Positions 23,392 to 32,432 of a DNA stretch of 64,000 nt are shown here, in pieces (position 1 is the stretch's first letter; the number at the start of each line of letters is the position of its first letter). Under the pieces are notes generated by a model. It worked only from the letters and a program-made list of their open reading frames with translations. It had not been told where the DNA came from and made no database searches. The translations under genes and the position numbers were made by a program. The stretch spans positions 86,956 to 150,955 of the forward strand of contig JAUJNF010000006.1 of the NCBI GenBank assembly GCA_030446485.1, read 5' to 3'. Source of the stretch: Thermoleophilaceae bacterium (GTDB lineage Bacteria > Actinomycetota > Thermoleophilia > Solirubrobacterales > Thermoleophilaceae).

Positions 23392-24694
23392 TTACCTCGC
23401 CCGAGGTGCGGTCGGCCAGGCTGGGCGCGGCGGTCTTGCCGTCGGAACCCGGCGGCGCGCCGTCGCCGGAGCCCGCGGGGCCCGCGCCGTCGCCCGCCGG
23501 CACCTTCTCCACCGCCCGCCGCGCCGCCTCGTGCATCGACACCGAGCGGTCGGCGTATTCGACGCCGTACTTCTCGAGGATCTTGAAGCCCTCCTCCTCC
23601 CAGGCGCCCGGGATGCGGAAGATCGCGATCTTCTCGGCCGGGTCGTGGCCGAGCTCGACGCAGGCCTTGACCACCCCTCGCGCGACGATGTCGACGCGGG
23701 TGTTGGAGACGATCGACATCATCACCGCGATCTTCTCCACGCCAGGCTTGGAGAGCACCAGCTTGGTGAGGTTGCAGGCCTTGGAGACGGACGGGTTGCC
23801 GCCGATCTCGCAGTAGTTAGCGGGCCGGCCGCCATGGCTCTGCACAGCGTCGAACAGCGTCAGGGAGCCGCCGCCGGCGCCGATCACCAGGCCGAGGTTG
23901 CCGTCGAACTCGGTCACGTTGCCAGCCACGCCGCGATGGTCGGCGGAGTCGATCTGCTCGCCCCGGATCTCGAACGCGGTGGGCTCGCGCGCCTCGCGGG
24001 TCTCCTCGTCGCCCACGCCGAGCTCCTTGAGCAGCGGTCCCTGGCGCACGCGCGCCTCGTTCTCCATGTCCATGTGGGCGTCCACGGCCACGAACGTGCC
24101 GTCCGCGAGCTGGGCCAGCGGGTTGATCTCGGCGAGCGTCATGTCGTACTTCACGAACAGGCGGGCCAGCTTCGCGAGGATGGGGGTCAGCCGGTTGAGC
24201 TCGGTGCCGGTGATGCCCGTCGACGCGACGGCGTCCTTGGCGCGGAAGTCCATGTGCGGCAGGATCGTGGAGAAGTGGCCGCGGCCGATGTGTTCGGGGT
24301 GGGTCTCGGCCACCTCCTCGATGTCGATGCCGCCCATGTCGGAGAAGACGAAGGTCGGAACCTTGCGGACGCCGTCCCAGACCACGCCCGCGTAGTACTC
24401 CTGCTTGATCTCGGCGCGCGAGTCCACCAGCACGCCGCGCGGCATGTGCCCGCCGATCTCGAGCTGCAGGATGTCGCGCGCGTGGGCCTGGGCCTCCTCG
24501 GGCGTGTCGGCGAACTTCACGCCGCCCGCCTTCATGCGCCCACCGGTGAGCACCTGCGACTTGATGACCACGGGACCACCGATGTCCTCGGCGATCTGCT
24601 TGGCCTCCTCGGCGGTGCGGGCGAACCCGTGCTTCGAGAGTGGTATGCCCTCGCGAGCCAGGATCTGGCGGGACTCGTACTCGTAGAAGCGCAT
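23392..24694 (-). CDS. succinyl-CoA synthetase beta-like (ATP-grasp) subunit, frameshift near its 3' end
   Basis: About 430 aa. The N-terminus MRFYEYESRQILAREGIPL and 'GPVVIKSQVLTGGRMKAGGVK' match the ATP-grasp fold of SucC/MtkA; 'INPLAQLADGTFVAVDAHMDMENEA' and 'GAGGGSLTLFDAVQSHGGRPANYCEIGGNPS' are the conserved Mg/substrate and CoA-ligase segments. It is somewhat longer than typical SucC (about 390) because of a Gly/Ala/Pro-rich tail. The likely stop, TAA at 23392-23394 just before the sucD SD, is one base out of frame, so an indel lies in the tail (about 23395-23500). With malyl-CoA lyase and a MaoC hydratase 5 kb away, a malate-CoA ligase role is possible, but succinyl-CoA ligase-like is the safe name. 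Confidence 0.8.
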
Positions 24695-24717
24695 CAGCGC
24701 GAGGGACCGGTGACCAT
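24694..24717 (-). CDS. seven-codon upstream ORF overlapping the sucC-like start
   Basis: ATG 24717 to TGA 24694-24696 encodes MVTGPSR. Its stop overlaps the sucC-like ATG (TGATG). It begins 10 nt after TAGTAT (24728-24733). This layout would let a leaderless mini-ORF deliver ribosomes by termination-reinitiation to sucC, which lacks a clear SD. Inferred only from position. Confidence 0.3.
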   Translation of the reverse strand: MVTGPSR

Positions 24718-24727
24718 GCGGGCGCGG

Positions 24728-24733
24728 ATACTA
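24728..24733 (-). promoter_or_regulatory. -10-like element TAGTAT upstream of the sucC-like operon
   Basis: Minus-strand TAGTAT lies 10 nt before the uORF start and 33 nt before the sucC-like ATG at 24694. Confidence 0.4.
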
Positions 24734-24925
24734 GACGGGGCCCCTACCACCCACACCAGACCGTCGGCCACGATGTCGGACCCCCTCCACGTCGTCGAGC
24801 GCTGCCGGGACAACGTGATGCTCGCCGAGGAGTAGCTGGCTCCCGAGCACAGGGGAGCGATCCGACGACACCACGGCGCCCCCGGTCGCCGGCGGGCGCT
24901 AGAGCCCGGGCGGGCGACGGCCGAG

Positions 24926-27085
24926 CTAGCCGGTGAAGCGCGGCGCCGCCGAGCGGCGGATGACGCGAACGGCAGCCCTCCCGGGGCGGAAGCCCTCCCG
25001 GCTGGCACGAGGGCGGTACCGCCCGCCCGACCGGAAGCGCTTGACCATGCTCGCGCGCCCGCGCGGGTCGGTACGCAGGCGGCGCCCGGCGAAGCTGATG
25101 GCGGCACCGCTGACGGGCCGGCGCCTGCCGCTCGAGAGGTGCGTTGCCCGTAACGAGAACCGAATGCGCCGCCCGGTGGGCACCCGCCCGGGGGAGACCG
25201 AGAGCCGTATCTTGGGCGCCGCCCGGCCGCCGCCCTCGTTCGACCCACCGCCACCGCCCGGCCCGCCACCGCCGCCACCACCCGGCTGACCTCCGCCTCC
25301 GGGGCCGGCCCCCGCGGGCGCCGCTCCGAGCGTGATCGGATTGGCGAGGGCCTCGACCGCATTGCCGCGCTCGAGCTGGATGCGGTAGTCCCCCTTCCCC
25401 TCCGCGGCGAAGCGGTAGGTGAAGTCGGCGCTCGTGACCGGCACCTCGGTCGTCGGCACCCCGTCCTTCAGCACGATGAGCCGCCGCGTGGGCGCGCCGA
25501 AGGCGTCGGGGCCGCCGCCGATCACGCGAGCCGTGAAATCGGCGCGCAGGTCCTGGAGCTCGTCGCCCATCATGGCCGTGCCGCTCGCGGATTTCGCATC
25601 GAGTCGTAGATCCGGGCCACCGGGGCCGAAGATCTTCACGTAGGCGTGCCCGGCCTCGATGGCCTCCTGGACTCCGTCCTCCGAGAGCCGGTCTGCGTAG
25701 ACGACCGTGGTGCCCACGCCTATCGGGGTCTGCGTCACGGCGTTGTTGGGCGTCCCGGCGTTGTGCGAGTCGCTGACCGCCACGGCGGTGAGGTCGAAGC
25801 CGTCGCGGCGGTGCTGCTCCCACTCCTGGATCGCCGTGAGCGTGAACGGGTTGTTGCCGGCGTCGTTGCCGGGCGGACCGGTGTGGACCTCCCAGGCGTC
25901 GACCTTTCGGTAGTCGGTCTCCTCGTCGGTGTAGTCCCAGGGGCAGCCGCGGCACAGCGCGGCGAAGGCCGGCACCTCGGAGGGGAAGATCGTCGGGTGG
26001 TTGATCTGGGTGAACCCGCCGGCGTCGTGCACCTGGTCGAAGAGCCGGCTCGGAGGTTGCGGCCCCCGCTTGGGCTCAAGCGAGCCGTCGGGGCGGCGCT
26101 CCAGGAGCGGGCCGGTGCGGTAGTCCAGCACCTTGCTGCTCGCGTGGTTGTTCAGGTGGCCCCTGTAGGTGATGATCTCGGCGCTGCGCAGGATCAGCTT
26201 CCCGGGGTAGCGGCTCTGGTAGCGACCGATCTCGTCCCAGTGCGAGCCGACGACGTAGTCGGAGAGCGTGATGAAGTCGAGCCCCGCGCCTCCCTTGGCG
26301 CGCTCGCCGAACGCGTAGCCGAAGGTCTCGGTCATGGTGGCGTCGCCGAGTGCCGAGTGCTCGGCGTGCACGTGCATGTCGCCGGCGTACCAGCCGGGGC
26401 GGTCGACGGCGGGGGTGCGGTCGTAGGGAGCGGGCCGGTAGGGCTCGTCGGCAAACGCGGGGTCGCTGCTCAGCTCCACCTCGATGCGCCACGCGACCTT
26501 CCCGTCGATGTCGCCCCCGTCGCGGCCGATGATCGAGGCCAGCCCCAGCTCGGCCGCCCACTCGCCGGCGGGGACGGGACCGGGCTCGAACCCGCGCGTG
26601 GTCTTGCCGGGCACGTGTCCCTTCGGCCTGGCCTCGTACTGCGCCTCGGTGGAGAAGCCCTCCGGCGAGATCGTCACGTCCGGGTGGCTGGATCCTCCCC
26701 AACCGCGGAACTCCTCGACGTCGAACAGCTCTGCGGGCTCCTCGCGGGCGTCGTACACCCCGAGGTCCAGGGTGTGCTTGAGCTGTGCGCTCGTCGGGGT
26801 CTCGGGCTGGTCGAAGCAGTACTTGACCCGCACGGCGGTGGTGCCCGCCGGCACGTCGAAGGGAACGAGCACGTAGCTGCCCTCCTGATCGGAGGAGAAC
26901 TCGCCGGTGATCACCTGTGAAGGGGCGATCGGGTCGCCTGGGCACTTCGCGGGCGCCGCGCTCGCCGACACCAGCGGCTCTGGCGCGGCGGCCTCACCGT
27001 GGGCGAACGCGCCCGCCGGCACGCCCAGCATCGCCCCGGCAAGGGCGCAGACCAGGGCCGGCGCGGCGTGGGGGAGCGAAGGCAC
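24926..27085 (-). CDS. secreted CehA/McbA-type PHP metallohydrolase
   Basis: 719 aa, GTG start. Signal peptide about 1-29 (GAFAHG). Beta-rich N-terminal domain to about 225. The PHP-type metal site begins with GDMHVHAEHS at 235-244, followed by 'LDFITLSDYV', 'RSAEIITYRGHLN', 'GGFTQINHPT' and 'VAVSDSHN', the His/Asp/Glu pattern of the CehA/McbA branch of polymerase-and-histidinol-phosphatase hydrolases. A Gly-rich linker (about 596-625) joins a Cys-free, Arg-rich Ig-like C-terminal domain. Substrate unknown (CehA itself acts on carbaryl); a phosphoester or amide hydrolase at the cell surface is likely. Confidence 0.85.
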   Translation of the reverse strand: MPSLPHAAPALVCALAGAMLGVPAGAFAHGEAAAPEPLVSASAAPAKCPGDPIAPSQVITGEFSSDQEGSYVLVPFDVPAGTTAVRVKYCFDQPETPTSAQLKHTLDLGVYDAREEPAELFDVEEFRGWGGSSHPDVTISPEGFSTEAQYEARPKGHVPGKTTRGFEPGPVPAGEWAAELGLASIIGRDGGDIDGKVAWRIEVELSSDPAFADEPYRPAPYDRTPAVDRPGWYAGDMHVHAEHSALGDATMTETFGYAFGERAKGGAGLDFITLSDYVVGSHWDEIGRYQSRYPGKLILRSAEIITYRGHLNNHASSKVLDYRTGPLLERRPDGSLEPKRGPQPPSRLFDQVHDAGGFTQINHPTIFPSEVPAFAALCRGCPWDYTDEETDYRKVDAWEVHTGPPGNDAGNNPFTLTAIQEWEQHRRDGFDLTAVAVSDSHNAGTPNNAVTQTPIGVGTTVVYADRLSEDGVQEAIEAGHAYVKIFGPGGPDLRLDAKSASGTAMMGDELQDLRADFTARVIGGGPDAFGAPTRRLIVLKDGVPTTEVPVTSADFTYRFAAEGKGDYRIQLERGNAVEALANPITLGAAPAGAGPGGGGQPGGGGGGGPGGGGGSNEGGGRAAPKIRLSVSPGRVPTGRRIRFSLRATHLSSGRRRPVSGAAISFAGRRLRTDPRGRASMVKRFRSGGRYRPRASREGFRPGRAAVRVIRRSAAPRFTG

Positions 27086-27091
27086 GCATCG

Positions 27092-27097
27092 ACGTTA
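27092..27097 (-). promoter_or_regulatory. -10-like element TAACGT, leaderless start of the PHP hydrolase
   Basis: Minus-strand TAACGT ends 6 nt before the GTG at 27085; same hexamer as at 8807. Confidence 0.4.
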
Positions 27098-27221
27098 GTG
27101 CAAAACGCGCTCACAGGCGCCGGCCAGGGGCTTGCATCGCCACCACGGGCGCGCATAGGATCGACCGCGCGGCGCAGCTCGACGCGACGCGCGAACCCTG
27201 TAGCCACCAAGGGGGAAGCCC

Positions 27222-27866
27222 ATGAAGCGCAGGCTCGGAGCCACCACCGTCGCTGCCGTCGCAGCCACAGCCGTCGCCTGCCCGGTGGCGATCGGCCTGG
27301 CCAAGCGAACCAACCTCGACGGCGACGCCGGCCGCGAGCGGGTCCGCACCTTTGTGAGGAGCGATCCGAGCATCGGCCGGCGCACCTTCGTGCAGATCTC
27401 CGACCGCTGCCCGAACGGCCCGCTGGCGCGCACGGTCAGCGGCCGCAACGAGCGGCTCCAGTTCCTGAAGCTCGTGAACGCCGACCCGATCCGCGGCAAG
27501 GAGGTCTTCTTCACCATCCGGTCCGGCGCGTCCGGCCGGGGCGGGGAGTCGCGGCTGGTGGCGTGGCGCCCCACCGGCGACCCGAGCGTGTGCCGCACGC
27601 CGCAGTACCTCTTCCGCTACAGCATCGACAATGCCACCCCGCGACCGCGCGGCACCACCTCCGTCGCCGGCTTCGACGTGACCCTCCGCGAGCGCGAGAG
27701 CGCCTTCGTAGGGCAGGAGGTCCTGCTGACCGAGCGTTTCGTGCGCCCCGGTGAGGCGTTCTGCTGCCCCTCGGTGACCAAGCGCACCTTCTACCGATAC
27801 GAGCCGGAGATCGACCGGTACGTCCGCTACCGCACGTCGGTGAGGCGCGGTCCTCGCGTCCGCTAG
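27222..27866 (+). CDS. secreted protein of unknown function
   Basis: 214 aa with an SD-like AGGGGGAAG before the ATG. Residues 1-27 form a signal peptide with a Cys at 20 (VACPVAIG), not a clear lipobox. The rest is a soluble, beta-rich domain with Cys in 'SDRCPNGP', 'PSVCRTPQ' and 'FCCPSV', suggesting disulphides outside the cell. No family was recognised. It is divergent from the PHP hydrolase gene and convergent with the lipoprotein pair. Confidence 0.6.
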   Translation: MKRRLGATTVAAVAATAVACPVAIGLAKRTNLDGDAGRERVRTFVRSDPSIGRRTFVQISDRCPNGPLARTVSGRNERLQFLKLVNADPIRGKEVFFTIRSGASGRGGESRLVAWRPTGDPSVCRTPQYLFRYSIDNATPRPRGTTSVAGFDVTLRERESAFVGQEVLLTERFVRPGEAFCCPSVTKRTFYRYEPEIDRYVRYRTSVRRGPRVR

Positions 27867-27872
27867 ACCACG

Positions 27873-28310
27873 TCAGTCCCCGCCTGCCTCCTCGGCGTCG
27901 ATCAGCCAGCGCCTGCCGGCACCCGCCTCGGCCACGGGCTCCGTCTGCACGAGGCGATAGCCCCTCAAGGCGCCGTCCACTGTGAAGTAGGCGGACACTC
28001 CGTCGCGGTCGCTGTACTCGAGGATGTCGCGGAAGCGGATCTTCGACCTCGAGGCTCGCCCGTCGTCGGACCGGCGGTCGACAGCGGCGACGCAGCCCGA
28101 GAGGCCGCCCTTTGTTGCCTTCAGCAGCCTGGGCGTGAACGTCTCGCAGTGGCCACTACCGTCGCCCCGCTCGAGCGTGCGAACGTTCGCTTCCACGACG
28201 GCTCGTGCCTGGCGCTCGGTGTCCGGATCGGTGGGATGGGCCGTCCGGCCGCACCCGGCCGCGGCCACCACCACGCCCAGGGTCAGCGCGTGAACAGCGC
28301 GTGGCGTCAC
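27873..28310 (-). CDS. lipoprotein, NTF2-like fold suspected
   Basis: 145 aa. The lipobox VAAAGC (Cys20) ends a short signal peptide. The mature part resembles its neighbour at 28307: 'ERQARAVVEANVRTLERGDGSGHCETFTPRLLKATKGGLSGCVAAV' and a C-terminal 'RRWLIDAEE'. The helix-helix-sheet pattern, with two Cys in the helical half, looks like the NTF2/SnoaL-type lipoproteins of actinobacteria. Its ATG overlaps the upstream paralogue by 4 nt (ATGA). Function unknown. Confidence 0.7.
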   Translation of the reverse strand: MTPRAVHALTLGVVVAAAGCGRTAHPTDPDTERQARAVVEANVRTLERGDGSGHCETFTPRLLKATKGGLSGCVAAVDRRSDDGRASRSKIRFRDILEYSDRDGVSAYFTVDGALRGYRLVQTEPVAEAGAGRRWLIDAEEAGGD

Positions 28311-28756
28311 TCCCGCGCCACCGACTCCAGGTCGATCAACCAGCGCTTACCGCCGCCCACCTCCGGCGGAGGTTCGGTGAAGCGCAGGTTGTAGCTCTGG
28401 TTGCTGCCAGCGTCGACGGTAAAGGACACCGACAGCTCGTTCTCCGTGTCGATCGGCTCGACCACGTCGCCGAAGCGGATGTTCGGAGCCGGCGCGTCCC
28501 GGTTCGGCCGAGCGCGGGAGCTCGACACGCACTCGGCGTAGCCGTCCAGGTAGGTCTCGAGATAGCGGGGCGTGTAGGTGCGGCAGGCGGCCCTTCCGTC
28601 GCCCTGCTCGAGCGCCGTGAGGTTCTGGCGCACGACGTCCTGCACCGTCCTCTTGGTCTCGGCGTCGACTTCGGAGGTCAGCTCGCAGGCGCCGAGTCCC
28701 AGCGCCATGGCCACGGCCACCACCGGCCACCCGATCGGGCGCGACCTCATCGACAC
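28307..28756 (-). CDS. lipoprotein, paralogue of the following gene
   Basis: 149 aa, GTG start 3 nt after the malyl-CoA-lyase-like stop. Lipobox LGAC at 21-24. The shared pattern 'TVQDVVRQNLTALEQGDGRAACRTYTPRYLETYLDGYAECV' and 'GKRWLIDLES' shows tandem duplication with the 145-aa lipoprotein. The close spacing places both lipoprotein genes in the transcription unit that begins at 29863, although no functional link to CoA metabolism is apparent. Confidence 0.7.
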   Translation of the reverse strand: MSMRSRPIGWPVVAVAMALGLGACELTSEVDAETKRTVQDVVRQNLTALEQGDGRAACRTYTPRYLETYLDGYAECVSSSRARPNRDAPAPNIRFGDVVEPIDTENELSVSFTVDAGSNQSYNLRFTEPPPEVGGGKRWLIDLESVARE

Positions 28757-28759
28757 GGC

Positions 28760-29863
28760 CTACCCGGCGGGTTGGGTGGCGCCCGCGGTCGCCGCCGGAT
28801 CGCCGCCGTTCCCGCCCATCCCGTAGGCCTCCGCCAGCTCCGGGTCCTTCCTGGCGAGCATCTCGGCCAGCCCGACCATCACCTTGCACTGCTTCCAGGT
28901 GGCGTCGTCCTGCATCTTGCCGTCGATCATGTGCACGCCGCGCCCGTCCGGGATGGCCTCGATCACCTTCCTGGCGAAGATGACCTCCTCCGGATCGGGG
29001 CTAAACACCCGCTTGGCGATCTCGATCTGGCGCGGGTGCAACGACCACGCGCCGACGCAGCCCATCAGGAAGGCGGCGCGGAACTGGGTCTCGCAGCCCA
29101 CCTCGTCGCGGATGTCACCGAAGGGCCCGTAGAAGGGCAGGATGCCGACCGAGGTGCAGGCGTCCACCATGCGCCCCATCGAGTAGTGCCACAGGTCCTG
29201 CTGCACCGAGGTCCGGGGCGCCTCCGCGTCTGAGGGATCGGGGTCCTCGATCACCCGGTAGCCGGGGTGGCCGCCGCCCACGCGGGTGGTCTTCATGCGG
29301 CGCGACGCCGCGAGGTCGGCGGGACCGAAGCTCATGCCCTGCATGCGTGGGCTGGCCGCGGCGATCTCCTCGAGGTTGTTCACCCCGAGGGCCGTCTCGA
29401 GGATGGCGTGCACGAGGATCGGCCGCTCCAGGCCGTGCTTGGCCTCGAGCTGCGCCAGCAGGCGGTCGACGTAGTGGATGTCCCAGGCGCCCTCGACCTT
29501 CGGCACCATCACCACCTCGAGCCGGTGGCCGATCTCCGGCACCAGGCGCAGGAGGTCGTCGAGCACCCAGGGGCTCTCGAGCGAGTTGATGCGCGTCCAC
29601 AGCGCCGTCTCGCCCAGGTCGACGTCGCGCCCGATCCTCACGAGGCCCTCGCGCGCCGCCTCCTTGCGGTCGGCGGGGATCGCGTCCTCGAGGTTGCCGA
29701 GCAGGATGTCCGTCTGCCGGATCACGTCGGGCAGCTTGGCCACGATCTTCTCGTTGCTCGGGTCGAAGAAGTGGATCATCCGCGACGGGGTGACCGGGAT
29801 CTCGCGGACGGGCTCGGGGGCGCCCATCGCTAGGGGCATTCCGAAGGCTCGGGGGTTGCGCAA
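28760..29863 (-). CDS. CitE-like HpcH/HpaI aldolase, probable (beta-methyl)malyl-CoA lyase
   Basis: 367 aa using TTG 29863, which has AGGAGAG about 8 nt upstream; ATG 29839 would give 359 aa. Family segments: '[51 protein letters not shown]', '[15 protein letters not shown]', '[23 protein letters not shown]', '[39 protein letters not shown]', and '[19 protein letters not shown]'. The metal-binding Glu and Asp (ILETALG, GPADLA) are present, and length and C-terminus fit L-malyl-CoA/beta-methylmalyl-CoA lyase (Mcl) better than CitE (about 290). A MaoC hydratase gene is divergent, as expected for the ethylmalonyl-CoA or 3-hydroxypropionate routes. Pathway assignment is inference. Confidence 0.85.
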   Translation of the reverse strand: MRNPRAFGMPLAMGAPEPVREIPVTPSRMIHFFDPSNEKIVAKLPDVIRQTDILLGNLEDAIPADRKEAAREGLVRIGRDVDLGETALWTRINSLESPWVLDDLLRLVPEIGHRLEVVMVPKVEGAWDIHYVDRLLAQLEAKHGLERPILVHAILETALGVNNLEEIAAASPRMQGMSFGPADLAASRRMKTTRVGGGHPGYRVIEDPDPSDAEAPRTSVQQDLWHYSMGRMVDACTSVGILPFYGPFGDIRDEVGCETQFRAAFLMGCVGAWSLHPRQIEIAKRVFSPDPEEVIFARKVIEAIPDGRGVHMIDGKMQDDATWKQCKVMVGLAEMLARKDPELAEAYGMGGNGGDPAATAGATQPAG

Positions 29864-30022
29864 GGGTGCTCTCTCCTGGGTCGTCGCTGAGCGTGCTGGC
29901 GGTGGGGGCGGCCTGGGGAACCCTACTCGGGCACTCACACCACTACGGACGCCGTACGGCCAGTCGCCGCGGCTAACATCCCGCGGCTGCCGAACCGCCC
30001 CCCGACGAAAGGGCCCGCCGCC

Positions 30023-30574
30023 TTGCCGGACAACGGAACCACCTTCGACCAGGCCTCGCGGGAGGCCAGCGGGGCGCATGCCTACGGCCGTTACCTCGAG
30101 GAGTTCGAGGTCGGAGCGGTGTACAAGCACTGGCCCGCCAAGACCGTGACCGAGGCCGACGATCACCTCTTCTGCCTGATCACGATGAACCACCACCCCC
30201 TGCACATCAACGACGTGTACGCCAAGCAGTCGCAGCAGGGGCGCAACGTGGTGGTTGGCCCGCTCGTGTACTCGCTGATGCTCGGTATGTCGGTGAGCGA
30301 CGTGTCCGGCAAGGCGATCGCCAACCTGGCCACCGAGGACCTGAGGCACCCGGCGCCCGTCTTCCACGGCGACACGCTGTTCGTGGAAAGCGAGGTGCTC
30401 GAGGTCACGCCCTCGCGCTCGAAGTCCGACCGCGGCGTGGTGAAGGTGAAGAGCGACGCCTACAACCAGGATGGGGTGCTGGTCGCGAGCTTCCGCCGGG
30501 CGGTGCTGGTGCCGCGGCGTGAGCCGGGGGAGCCGCTGCCGGGCGCCTCCGAGGGCGCCGCTCCCCCCGGATAG
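30023..30574 (+). CDS. MaoC-family hydratase, probable mesaconyl-CoA hydratase
   Basis: 183 aa, TTG start. The hot-dog fold hydratase signature is complete: '[42 protein letters not shown]' with the catalytic Asp and His of the (R)-hydratase motif, then '[16 protein letters not shown]' and '[16 protein letters not shown]'. The size is that of a single hot-dog MaoC. Divergent placement next to a malyl-CoA-lyase-like gene suggests interconversion of mesaconyl-CoA and beta-methylmalyl-CoA. Upstream, TAACAT about 50 nt away could be the -10. Confidence 0.85.
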   Translation: MPDNGTTFDQASREASGAHAYGRYLEEFEVGAVYKHWPAKTVTEADDHLFCLITMNHHPLHINDVYAKQSQQGRNVVVGPLVYSLMLGMSVSDVSGKAIANLATEDLRHPAPVFHGDTLFVESEVLEVTPSRSKSDRGVVKVKSDAYNQDGVLVASFRRAVLVPRREPGEPLPGASEGAAPPG

Positions 30575-30716
30575 CGCCCGCGCCGCGCGGGGGAGGCAAC
30601 TGCACGGTTTCGGGGCGCGACAGGTCCCCGCCCCGCTATCGGGGCTTGGATCCGTAGTGGGCGGGTGGTACGTTCCCGCGGAGGTCGCGAAGGACGTGGC
30701 CGCGGATAGGAGAGTC

Positions 30717-31481
30717 GTGGAAGAACGACAGCCGGTCACGGGTTCGGGCCGGGAAGGCTCGATCGCGTCGGACGTTTCCATGGAGGTCGCCTCGATCGTC
30801 AGCGCGGCCGAGAGCGCGGCGGTCGCGATCCGCAACCGAGCCGAGCAGGACGCGCTTGCCCGTCGGCGGGAGGCCGACGCGGAGGCTCGCCGGGTCGTGA
30901 CCGAGGCCGCCGTCGAGGCCGACCGCCTGGTGGTCGACCGGCTGCGGAAGATCTCCGAGCTGAGCGATTCCGTGGTCGAGCGAGCGGCCTCGGTGTCGGA
31001 CCAGCTCGGCGAGGCTGAGGAGCTTCGAGAGCGGTTGAACGGCCTGCTGATGGGGCTCGCGAAGACGGCCGAGCGGGTGGCGCGCGAGCTGGGAACCGAA
31101 GTGAGGGGCAGCGCCGCCGAGGCCTCGCCGCCGCCGTCGGCAGGCAGGACTCCGAAAGGCGTGGCGCCCGCCGCAGCGCCTTCCGAAACCGCGCTCGCCG
31201 ACGCACCGGCCGCGGCCGCCCCGACGGACCCGCCCGCGTCCACCGCGCGTGTCGTGGAGCTGCACCGCCCGCCCGCGCCCGAGCCGGAGCGGGGGGCCGA
31301 GCGCGCCGAGTCACGTGCCCCGGTGGGGGAGGTCGACGGTGCACGGCTCGTGGCCCTGCAGATGGCGGTGGCCGGCAGCACGCGCGGCGAGGTGGCGGCC
31401 CACCTCAGCCGGGCCTTCCAGATCGGCGAGCCGCACGCGATCCTCGACGACGTCTTCGGATCGGGCTCGCCGCCCGCCTGA
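30717..31481 (+). CDS. coiled-coil (DivIVA-like) protein
   Basis: 254 aa from the GTG at 30717, preceded by AGGAGAG. Residues about 18-125 form a long Ala/Glu/Arg heptad-rich coiled coil ('[37 protein letters not shown]'). Then a low-complexity Pro/Ala stretch (about 135-200), and a compact C-terminal helical domain ('[38 protein letters not shown]') of a type often found at the end of actinobacterial septum- or polar-growth coiled-coil proteins. No membrane segment. It may scaffold envelope assembly for the neighbouring polysaccharide locus. Confidence 0.65.
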   Translation: MEERQPVTGSGREGSIASDVSMEVASIVSAAESAAVAIRNRAEQDALARRREADAEARRVVTEAAVEADRLVVDRLRKISELSDSVVERAASVSDQLGEAEELRERLNGLLMGLAKTAERVARELGTEVRGSAAEASPPPSAGRTPKGVAPAAAPSETALADAPAAAAPTDPPASTARVVELHRPPAPEPERGAERAESRAPVGEVDGARLVALQMAVAGSTRGEVAAHLSRAFQIGEPHAILDDVFGSGSPPA

Positions 31482-31568
31482 ACGCCGCCGAGGCGCCCGC
31501 GCGGCGCGGAGGCCCTTGTGGACCGCCAGCCCCTTGCGAAGCTGACGCCGGACGTCCGACTCAGATTC

Positions 31569-32351
31569 CTAGCTCGCGCGCCTGAAGCGCCGGAGCAGCC
31601 CCCGGCGAGGCGTAAGCGCCTCCACGGGAGGGGCGGGAAGGGGCTCTCCGGCCAGGATCGCGGCCGGGGCGTCACTGACCATCCACTGCGCACGAGCTGG
31701 TGCGACGGTGGCCGCGGCGGCGACGCCGGCCGAGAGCGGTGCCCGGTGAGAGGTGGCCGAGTGGGTGTCGCTCGCGATCACGTGGGCGAGCCCCTCGCGC
31801 ACCAGATCGAGCGCCAGCCTGCGGGACCGCGATCCCCGCTGGCCGCTCGCAATCGACTGAGCGGTCACTTGCACGAGCACCCCGCGCTCGACCAAGCTGG
31901 TCAGCCGCTCGGGGTCCCCTTGGAAGGTGGGGTTGCGCTCGGGGTGGGCGAGCAGGACCCGGAATCCCTGCACCGTGACCCTGAAGATCAGCTCCTCGAA
32001 GTTGCTGGCCAGCGGACCGTACGGGGTCTCGAGGAGGATGTCGGTCCCCCGCTGCCAGTACGACGCCAGGCGCAGCTCCTCGGGCGAGGCACTCTGGGCC
32101 CACAGCAGGTCCACCTCGCCGGCCGGGACGATCTGCAGGTCGCCTTGAGCGCGCACGTGCTGGTTCAGCAGAACGCACCGCGCCGCTGTCTCGCGGACGC
32201 TCACCCGCGGGAAGTCCGCGCGCAGGTGGGGGGTTGCCGCTAGGACGCTCACCCCGTCGGCCTCCGCCGCCGCGGCGAGCGCGAGGCTGCCCTCCAGGTC
32301 GGCCGGCCCGTCGTCGAGCCCGGACAGCACGTGCGAGTGGAGGTCGATCAA
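31569..32351 (-). CDS. CpsB/YwqE-type tyrosine-protein phosphatase (PHP fold)
   Basis: 260 aa from TTG 32351; the start is uncertain because no SD or in-frame ATG is near. The N-terminus '[34 protein letters not shown]' and 'VLAATPHL' is the canonical PHP/CpsB motif (DxHxH-like, here DLHSH). Further metal ligands lie in 'ILLETPYG', '[13 protein letters not shown]' and 'VIASDTHS'. CpsB enzymes dephosphorylate the BY-kinase tyrosine tails that control capsule assembly. It is divergent from such a kinase (32433), which supports that partner. Confidence 0.85.
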   Translation of the reverse strand: MIDLHSHVLSGLDDGPADLEGSLALAAAAEADGVSVLAATPHLRADFPRVSVRETAARCVLLNQHVRAQGDLQIVPAGEVDLLWAQSASPEELRLASYWQRGTDILLETPYGPLASNFEELIFRVTVQGFRVLLAHPERNPTFQGDPERLTSLVERGVLVQVTAQSIASGQRGSRSRRLALDLVREGLAHVIASDTHSATSHRAPLSAGVAAAATVAPARAQWMVSDAPAAILAGEPLPAPPVEALTPRRGLLRRFRRAS

Positions 32352-32417
32352 GGAGAGGTCATTATCGCCGGGTGGTCGGCCGGGAGGGGAGGCGGCTGAC
32401 CTCCGGGGCCCTCCCGA

Positions 32418-32423
32418 TACTCT
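32418..32423 (+). promoter_or_regulatory. -10-like element TACTCT, leaderless start of the first Wzz/BY-kinase
   Basis: TACTCT ends 9 nt before the ATG at 32433; CTGACC at 32396-32401 is a weak -35 with 16-nt spacing. Confidence 0.45.
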
Positions 32424-32432
32424 GCCGCGGGT

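Noticed and set aside
22562-24694. Single 710-residue SucC-SucD fusion
   Set aside because: Residues after about 430 are mostly out-of-frame translation of sucD; the frame is open only because of indels.
26577-26600. tRNA T-arm-like GGGTTCGAGCCCG on the minus strand
   Set aside because: It lies inside the PHP hydrolase coding sequence (RGFEPGP) and no acceptor or anticodon arm surrounds it.
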